64,000 nucleotides of DNA from Delftia sp. PS-11 (GTDB lineage Bacteria > Pseudomonadota > Gammaproteobacteria > Burkholderiales > Burkholderiaceae_C), in assembly GCF_029870285.1 (NCBI RefSeq), contig NZ_JACSYA010000011.1, forward strand, positions 1 to 64,000. The letters run 5' to 3'. Positions within the stretch are counted from its first letter, which is position 1. Every line of letters starts with the position of its first letter. Of this stretch, positions 58,967 through 64,000 are shown in pieces. The notes under the pieces were generated by a model that worked only from the letters and a program-made list of their open reading frames with translations, was not told the origin of the DNA and made no database searches. The translations under genes and the position numbers were made by a program.

Positions 58967-59845
58967 ATGAATGATACCGCAGCGACCCGATCGCACCCGG
59001 CGCAGCTGCTGGGGCTGATTCAGCTGATGAGGCCCAAGCAGTGGGTCAAAAACGGCTTTGTCTTCGCCGCCCTGGTTTTTTCCGGCGAATTCCTGGATGC
59101 CGATGCCGTCAGCAGCGTCCTGCTGGCAGCGCTGCTATTTTGCGTGGGATCGTCGGCGACTTATGTCATCAATGACCTCAAGGATATCGAGCGTGACCGG
59201 CGCCACCCCAAAAAATCCAAGAGCCGCCCCCTGGCTGCCGGCACGGTAACTGTGCCTGCCGCGCTGATGCTGCTGGCCGGCCTCTATGCCGTGCTGGCAG
59301 CTGGCTGGCTCATGGCGCCACGGGTGGTGGCGGTGATTGCCGGCTATCTGGTGCTCAACCTCGCCTATACCTTCGTGCTCAAGCACCAGCCCGTGCTGGA
59401 CATTTTCACCATCGCCGCAGGCTTCGTGCTGCGGGTCTATGCCGGAGCCATGGCGCTGGACGTCCCCGTGTCCTCCTGGATGTTCATCACCACGCTGTGC
59501 CTGGCGCTGTACCTGGCTGCCGTCAAGCGGCGCCAGGAATTGAGCCAAAGCGGCACGGAAGGCCGCAAGGTTCTGGAAAAATACACGGTTTCGCTGGTAG
59601 ACCGCTATGCCGAGATGTCGGCCACCGGGGCCCTTCTGTTCTACAGCATGTTCGTGGTGTCCTCCAAGCCGGATCTGGTGATCACGATTCCCCTGGTGCT
59701 GTTCGGCCTGTTCCGCTACTGGTTTGTGGTGGAAGCCCTGGATGGCGGCGAGTCCCCCACGGATGCGCTGCTGGCGGACTGGCAACTGCTGCTCACGGTG
59801 CTGCTGTGGGTGGCAGCGTGCGCCTGGGCGCTCTGGCCCGCATGA
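58967..59845 (+). CDS. UbiA-type prenyl-phosphate phosphoribosyltransferase (Rv3806c-like)
   Basis: 292-aa polytopic prenyltransferase. The aspartate-rich motif is in YVINDLKDIERDRRHPKKSK with SRPLAAG after it, and the N-terminus has MRPKQWVKNGFVFAAL, a pattern characteristic of decaprenyl-phosphate phosphoribosyltransferases that join PRPP to a polyprenyl phosphate. A second Asp motif near LDIFTIAAGFVLRVYAGA is present. It overlaps the PAP2-like gene as ATGA and faces gtrA. It would carry out the first step of the arabinose-lipid pathway. Confidence 0.9.
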   Translation: MNDTAATRSHPAQLLGLIQLMRPKQWVKNGFVFAALVFSGEFLDADAVSSVLLAALLFCVGSSATYVINDLKDIERDRRHPKKSKSRPLAAGTVTVPAALMLLAGLYAVLAAGWLMAPRVVAVIAGYLVLNLAYTFVLKHQPVLDIFTIAAGFVLRVYAGAMALDVPVSSWMFITTLCLALYLAAVKRRQELSQSGTEGRKVLEKYTVSLVDRYAEMSATGALLFYSMFVVSSKPDLVITIPLVLFGLFRYWFVVEALDGGESPTDALLADWQLLLTVLLWVAACAWALWPA

Positions 59846-60282
59846 AGGTGACCATGGACTACTCTTACGCACTGACGCCATTCGCGGCCTGGCTGGTCGC
59901 TGGCGTGATGAAATTTGCCATCAACAGCCTCAAGGCCGGCAAGCCCGCATTCGGCCTGATCGGTTATGGCGGTCTGCCCAGCAACCACAGCGCCATCGTC
60001 AGCAGCATGGCTGCACTGATCGCCTTCAAGGAAGGCGTGGGCCACCCTGCATTCGGCGTGGCCCTCACGCTGGCTTTTATCGTGATGCTGGACGCCAACA
60101 GCCTGCGGCGCCAGGTTGGCAAGCATGCCCAGGCCATCAACCAACTGGCCGCTGGCGCGCAGCAGGATATTCCCGCACTGCGCGAACGCATGGGCCACAC
60201 CCGCATCGAAATCGGCGCGGGCATTGCCGTGGGCATCGCGGTGGCAGCTGTTGTCAGCACGGTCCTCAAGACAGCCGCCTGA
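59842..60282 (+). CDS. Divergent PAP2-family membrane phosphatase
   Basis: 146-aa membrane protein. The PAP2-like signature GYGGLPSNHSAIVSSM contains the Ser-Asn-His core, and LDANSLRRQVGKHAQAIN carries a further conserved Arg/His set. This matches the divergent PAP2 (DUF212) family seen in bacteria and plants. Coupled directly to the UbiA-type gene, it could remove the 5-phosphate from lipid-linked phosphoribose, the role proposed for PAP2-like proteins in mycobacteria. The C-terminus is a single helix. That role is inference from context. Confidence 0.85.
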   Translation: MKVTMDYSYALTPFAAWLVAGVMKFAINSLKAGKPAFGLIGYGGLPSNHSAIVSSMAALIAFKEGVGHPAFGVALTLAFIVMLDANSLRRQVGKHAQAINQLAAGAQQDIPALRERMGHTRIEIGAGIAVGIAVAAVVSTVLKTAA

Positions 60283-60331
60283 GATCACGAACCGAGATCA
60301 GCGCACCGGCACTGTGCGCTGGCGGCGCAAC

Positions 60332-60550
60332 TCAATGGATCGCAGCCGCCACAATGATGCTGATGCCCAGGCACATGGCGGCCACGACCATGGCCAGCGC
60401 CTTGTTGTGCTTCTCGACGATCTCCGCCCACATGTCCACAGGCGTGATCTTGTCGATGATGATGAAGCACAGCCAGAACACCACCACGCCCACCAGCGCG
60501 TAGAGGATGGAGCCGAAAAAGGCGGCAGGGTTGAACCAGTCGAAATTCAT
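60332..60550 (-). CDS. DUF350 membrane protein (YjfL-like)
   Basis: 72-aa protein with two predicted helices: FFGSILYALVGVVVFWLCFI and LAMVVAAMCLGISIIVAA. It has the DUF350 middle block DKITPVDMWAEIVEKHNKAL. GGAG lies upstream of the ATG. It follows the DUF4178 gene by 18 bp and converges on the PAP2-like gene. DUF350 proteins are often found with PspA-like and polyamine-metabolism genes; function unknown. Confidence 0.88.
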   Translation of the reverse strand: MNFDWFNPAAFFGSILYALVGVVVFWLCFIIIDKITPVDMWAEIVEKHNKALAMVVAAMCLGISIIVAAAIH

Positions 60551-60568
60551 GATGCGTTTCTCCGTTGT

Positions 60569-62107
60569 TTACTTGTGGCTGCCGCCCGAGGTATAGCCCC
60601 CCCAGGAGCCACCGCTGCTGCGTGAATAGCTGCTGCAGTTGGAATCCACATTGGGGTCGCAGCCCGGACGGGACATGCAGCTGCGCAGACCGGCAAACAC
60701 CAGCCACAGGACGAGCAGTCCGATGAGAATGGTCCACAGGCCAAAGCGGCTGCCCGACAGCACCCCCACCTGGGAGCGGTCGCGCAACTGTTTAAGGCCG
60801 AAGGCCATGGCCAATGTGGTGGCCGACACCGAATTGCCATGCGTCCAGGTGGTTTCACCGTTCTCGGTCTCGCTGGCCAGAAAGGCCTTGTTGCTCTCGC
60901 CGGTGCCCAGATAGTCGGCATTGCGTGTCTTCTGGCCCCGGCGCACGGGCCAGTAGAACTCGCCCAGCGCATAAGTGGTTTCGGCCAGGTACTGGGATTC
61001 AAGGCGGTACTGCCGGCGCATGTACTTGGCAGTGGTGCGGTTGCCCGACAGCTTGGGCACGCCCGTGACCACGCGCGCCATGCTCCAGCCGTCGGTGGAG
61101 TCGATCAGGAACGCAAAGCCCGCCTTCTGATTGAACAGCAGGTACTCTTCCCAGCCAAAACTCTCGTCGTCGCCGGCCTCCTGGCCCATGCGGTGCTGAA
61201 AGCCCACCACCTGCCACTGCAGGCCTTCGAGCATGCCCTTGCTGCCCAGGGCAATGGAAGGACTCACCGGCTCGTTCTGTTCGGCGTAGGCCAGCTCCCC
61301 GCCCATGCCCTGGCTCAGATCCACCATCGAACCGCAGCTCGGACAGCTCAGGCTCTTGGTCGATGAAAAGCGCACAGGCACCACTGCAGCGCACTTGGGG
61401 CAGTTGAAATGGCGGCCTTCCTCGCGCTTGAGCGATGCGCCATCGCGCAGGCCCTGCATTTTCAGGTCGTCAAGCGCCACGCGCTCGCCCAGGCTCAGCT
61501 GCGGCGGCAGGGCCGAGAAATCCACGGACAGCACCTGCCCCTGCTCGTTGCGCAGCTCGACCAGCCCATAGGGTTGCCCCGGCTCGGGCAGTTGCATCAG
61601 CTCGCCCTGGGCCGATACCAGGCTGGCCATCTGGACACTGCTGACCGTAAAGGACTGGCCACCAAACGATCTGCGTGTGCCCAGCAGCCAGTCAGAAGCC
61701 TTGAACGCCCCGTCAGGAATCGGGGCCGGGTGCTCATGCCAGGGCCAGGACCAGACGAACTGGCCGTTGTCTTCGCTCAGAAAGCCCAGCGCCCCATCGC
61801 TGAACGCTGCGACCCACTCGCTCCAGGTGCCGGCGCTGCTCTTGAGCTGCAGCCGGCCCACCAGCGTGAAAGCATCGGGCCGGCCGCTGCGCAGCACGCT
61901 GCCCGTGGCGCCAATGCGCAAAGGACTGTAGTCCTCGAAGACCTCGGCCATGGAGCCCTTGCGCAGCAGCACATCGCTCTGGCGCAGCACCGTGCTGCGG
62001 CAGAACTCGCAGACCGCATAGCTGGCCTGGGCACTGGCGAACTCCACGGGCGCGCCGCAGCCGGGACAAGGTGCGCGGTAGACGCGCTGCGATGAACTCG
62101 AAGCCAT
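60569..62107 (-). CDS. DUF4178 zinc-ribbon membrane protein
   Basis: 512-aa protein. An N-terminal zinc ribbon (PCPGCGAP...CEFCRS) is followed by a DUF4178 repeat, a second zinc ribbon near residue 230 (FNCPKCAAVVPV and SCPSCGSMVD), a second DUF4178 repeat, and one C-terminal transmembrane helix near 465-480 (LWTILIGLLVLWLVFAGL) with a Gly/Ser tail. It is next to DUF350, its usual partner. The genes usually seen with them (spermidine synthase, FAD oxidase) lie 9 kb away across the TonB and arabinose genes. The biochemical role is unknown. Confidence 0.88.
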   Translation of the reverse strand: MASSSSQRVYRAPCPGCGAPVEFASAQASYAVCEFCRSTVLRQSDVLLRKGSMAEVFEDYSPLRIGATGSVLRSGRPDAFTLVGRLQLKSSAGTWSEWVAAFSDGALGFLSEDNGQFVWSWPWHEHPAPIPDGAFKASDWLLGTRRSFGGQSFTVSSVQMASLVSAQGELMQLPEPGQPYGLVELRNEQGQVLSVDFSALPPQLSLGERVALDDLKMQGLRDGASLKREEGRHFNCPKCAAVVPVRFSSTKSLSCPSCGSMVDLSQGMGGELAYAEQNEPVSPSIALGSKGMLEGLQWQVVGFQHRMGQEAGDDESFGWEEYLLFNQKAGFAFLIDSTDGWSMARVVTGVPKLSGNRTTAKYMRRQYRLESQYLAETTYALGEFYWPVRRGQKTRNADYLGTGESNKAFLASETENGETTWTHGNSVSATTLAMAFGLKQLRDRSQVGVLSGSRFGLWTILIGLLVLWLVFAGLRSCMSRPGCDPNVDSNCSSYSRSSGGSWGGYTSGGSHK

Positions 62108-62182
62108 AAAGTCGTCAGAGGATTGGGGGCAGATAGCAGCGCAGGCGCATCACGGGCACGAAGGGCCGTCCTGTGCCGCTGG

Positions 62183-62845
62183 TCAGCGCGGCTTGGCCGG
62201 AGGCTCTGTCGCGCCGGCCTTCTTCTTCTGGCCGATTTTGGATTCCTTGCCAGCCATCAGGCGCTGGATGTTCTCGCTGTGGCGCCACACCAGCAGAGCT
62301 GCCATGACCACGATGGCGGCCGTCACCGGCGCCTGCGCATCCCAGGCCAGGCCGCTGCACAGCAGGTAGTAGACCGGCGCCAGGGCTGCAGCCACCAGAG
62401 CGGCCAGCGAGGAGTAGCGGAAGATCACGGCCATTGCCAGCCAGCTCAGCGCCACCGCCAGCCCCAGCCAGCCGCTGATGCCCAGCAGCACGCCCAGGGC
62501 CGTGGCCACGCCCTTGCCCCCCTTGAACCGGAAAAACACCGGGTACAGGTGGCCCAGGAAAGCGGCCAGCGCCACGGCAGCCAGGGTGGCTGCGCCCAGC
62601 CCCAGGCTTTCGCCAAACCACTGCACCAGGGCCACGGGCAGCCAGCCCTTGGCGGCATCGAGCAGCAGCGTCACGGCGGCGGCCGCCTTGCTGCCCGAGC
62701 GCAGCACATTGGTGGCGCCGGGATTGCCGCTGCCATAAGTGCGCGGGTCGCTGAGACCCATGGCACGGCTGACGATCACGGCAAACGACAGCGAGCCGAT
62801 GAGATAGGCCGCCACTGCGGCAATAAAGGGATGGAGGGCGTTCAA
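62183..62845 (-). CDS. plsY: Acyl-phosphate glycerol-3-phosphate acyltransferase
   Basis: 220-aa membrane enzyme making lysophosphatidic acid from acyl-phosphate and glycerol-3-phosphate. Family blocks are [38 protein letters not shown] and [15 protein letters not shown], with five predicted helices. The start is TTG at 62845 with AAGGA 6 nt upstream; the open frame extends upstream without family similarity. The Lys/Pro-rich tail after residue 200 is not conserved. Confidence 0.95.
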   Translation of the reverse strand: MNALHPFIAAVAAYLIGSLSFAVIVSRAMGLSDPRTYGSGNPGATNVLRSGSKAAAAVTLLLDAAKGWLPVALVQWFGESLGLGAATLAAVALAAFLGHLYPVFFRFKGGKGVATALGVLLGISGWLGLAVALSWLAMAVIFRYSSLAALVAAALAPVYYLLCSGLAWDAQAPVTAAIVVMAALLVWRHSENIQRLMAGKESKIGQKKKAGATEPPAKPR

Positions 62846-62954
62846 TTCTGGTCCTTGACTGTGCTGGCCGCCAGCGCGCGATGCGGCCAGCCCTACAGGC
62901 ATGCCCTCCCCGCAGCGCCAGCGGATGCCGTGGCGTTGTTCGATTTTCAGGGGG

Positions 62955-63449
62955 CTATTCTGCCAGCGCGCAATGCACGGGCTGCGCGGCCAGCAGTTGC
63001 ACGCAGACCTGCGGCGCCATCTGCACCAGAAATCCGCGCCGCCCGCCATTGATGGCAATGCGCGGCAGCGTCAGGATGCTTTCCTCGATATAGACCGGCA
63101 TGGCGCGGCGCGTGCCAAATGGCGATGTACCGCCCACCAGATAGCCGCTGTGGCGGTTGGCCACCTCGGGCTTGCACGGCTCCACGCTCTTGGCGCCGAT
63201 CTGGCGGGCAAGGTTCTTGGTGGACACCTTGCAGTCCCCGTGCATGAGCACGATCAGCGGCTTGGCATCCTGGTCCTGCATCACCAGGGTCTTGACCACC
63301 ATGTGCTCATCCAGCCCCAGGCTGGCCGCGCTGTGCTCGGTGCCCCCATGCTCCACATACTCGTAGGGATGCTCGGTGAACTCCACCTTGTGGGCACGCA
63401 GCAGCTGGGTGGCCGGTGTCTCGCTGACGTGAGAATTTTTTTTGGACAT
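62955..63449 (-). CDS. ybaK: Cys-tRNA(Pro)/aminoacyl-tRNA deacylase, YbaK family
   Basis: 164-aa editing deacylase that frees mischarged Cys from tRNA-Pro. It shows the YbaK-type pattern: [20 protein letters not shown], the conserved VVKTLVMQ, Lys in [12 protein letters not shown] and the Gly-rich [13 protein letters not shown]. The start at 63449 has no strong ribosome site but gives the expected N-terminus. It lies between plsY and the aldo/keto reductase gene, all on the minus strand. Confidence 0.93.
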   Translation of the reverse strand: MSKKNSHVSETPATQLLRAHKVEFTEHPYEYVEHGGTEHSAASLGLDEHMVVKTLVMQDQDAKPLIVLMHGDCKVSTKNLARQIGAKSVEPCKPEVANRHSGYLVGGTSPFGTRRAMPVYIEESILTLPRIAINGGRRGFLVQMAPQVCVQLLAAQPVHCALAE

Positions 63450-63456
63450 GTGATGA

Positions 63457-63478
63457 AACTCCCCTTCACGGGGGAGTT
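63457..63478. terminator. Hairpin between aldo/keto reductase and ybaK, possible terminator
   Basis: AACTCCCC (63457-63464) and GGGGAGTT (63471-63478) form an 8-bp stem with a 6-nt loop. No clear T-run follows on either strand, so it may be a weak terminator or an mRNA-stabilising hairpin. Confidence 0.35.
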
Positions 63479-63518
63479 GGACAGATGACAGGCACCGGAC
63501 GCCCGGTGCCGGACGGGC

Positions 63519-64000
63519 TTACTGCGCAGGATCGCGCGCCTGCCAGCGGATGGAGTCGATGTCCGCCAGCAGTTCGGGCGGCAGCTGCGTGCCCCAGGCG
63601 TCCAGGTTCTCGTCGAGCTGCGCCACCGATGTCACACCGATGATGGTGCTGGCCACCTGCCACTTGGTGTAGCAGAACGCCAGCGCCATCTGCGTGGGTG
63701 TCAGACCATGCGCGCGCGCTAGCCCGTTGTACAGGCGTGCGGCGGCCAGGGACTCGGGGCGGCCCCAGCGCTGCTTGCGTACCGACTCGTAGCGCGCAAT
63801 GCGCGCCTGCTGCGGCGCCCCGGCGTCGGTGGGCGCGTGCGTGTCGAACTTGCCTGTGAGCAGGCCGAAGGCCAGCGGCGAGTAGGCCAGCAGCGAGACT
63901 CCAAGGCGATGGCAGCTTTCGTCCATGCCGTTTTCCCAGCTGCGGTTGATCAGGCAGTACGGGTTTTGCACCGATGCCACGCGCGGCAGGCCATGCTGCT
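63519..64000 (-). CDS. Aldo/keto reductase (5' part outside window)
   Basis: C-terminal 160 residues of an AKR-family protein; the start lies beyond the right edge. It shows QHGLPRVASVQNPYCLINR, GVSLLAYSPLAFGLLTGKF and a C-terminal cofactor-binding region ASTIIGVTSVAQLDENLDA, typical of YajO/Tas-like NADPH-dependent reductases. Substrate unknown. In-frame codons continue upstream without interruption to position 64000. Confidence 0.9.
   Translation of the reverse strand, partial: QHGLPRVASVQNPYCLINRSWENGMDESCHRLGVSLLAYSPLAFGLLTGKFDTHAPTDAGAPQQARIARYESVRKQRWGRPESLAAARLYNGLARAHGLTPTQMALAFCYTKWQVASTIIGVTSVAQLDENLDAWGTQLPPELLADIDSIRWQARDPAQ

Noticed and set aside
60283..60331. Terminator between the PAP2-like and DUF350 genes
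   Set aside because: AGCGCAC/GTGCGCT at 60300-60320 can pair but has no T-run on either side; not called.

Overview
The window is GC-rich, densely coded DNA from a betaproteobacterium of the Comamonadaceae. The strongest pointer is a hybrid NRPS-PKS locus whose gene order and domain content match the delftibactin (del) siderophore cluster of Delftia, so Delftia is the most likely genus; this is inference, since no database search was possible. The conserved neighbourhood folC-SPOR-cvpA-purF-metZ-gltX also fits that family.

Layout. (1) 1-19674, minus strand: a siderophore operon read right to left. It runs ECF sigma factor, MbtH-like protein, thioesterase, phosphopantetheinyl transferase, Fe(II)/2-oxoglutarate hydroxylase, NRPS (fatty-acyl-AMP ligase-T-C-A-T), PKS (KS-AT-KR-ACP), then an NRPS (C-A-T-E-C-A...) that leaves the window at its left edge. 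A Fur-type box lies upstream of the sigma factor. (2) 20249-33320: a secreted NlpC/P60-like protein, a tRNA Ala-Glu-Asp cassette, a P-II-like protein with a heavy-metal RND efflux operon, a two-component system and exported hydrolases. (3) 33433-34310: a tandem array of eight tRNAs (Ala-Glu-Asp, Ala-Glu-Asp, Glu-Asp) next to gltX. One cassette is an identical 311-bp copy of the one at 21213, so a roughly 12-kb segment sits between long direct repeats. (4) 34382-48463: housekeeping genes (gltX, metZ, purF, cvpA, SPOR protein, folC, ArsC-like reductase, ppnP, argG, murB, yajQ, a retropepsin-like protease, a degenerate HD-type protein). (5) 48479-62107: a membrane spermidine-synthase-like protein with a predicted Tat-exported FAD oxidoreductase, a TonB-dependent siderophore receptor, a six-gene locus resembling the mycobacterial decaprenylphosphoryl-arabinose (DPA) pathway, then DUF350 and DUF4178 proteins. 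(6) 62183-64000: plsY, ybaK and a partial aldo/keto reductase.

How the genes work together. In region 1 the Asp-like code in the first DelG adenylation domain, the following epimerase and the separate hydroxylase together predict a D-beta-hydroxyaspartate iron ligand. The FAAL start suggests a lipid-primed precursor. The sigma factor, Fur box and TonB receptor provide iron control and uptake. In region 5, a UbiA-type phosphoribosyltransferase, a PAP2-like phosphatase, DprE1- and DprE2-like epimerase subunits, a GtrA protein and a GT-C-like glycosyltransferase make a plausible complete route from PRPP to lipid-linked D-arabinofuranose and its transfer to an unknown acceptor. This is the most intriguing system in the window. 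The DprE1-like protein has Ala where mycobacterial DprE1 has the cysteine attacked by benzothiazinones.
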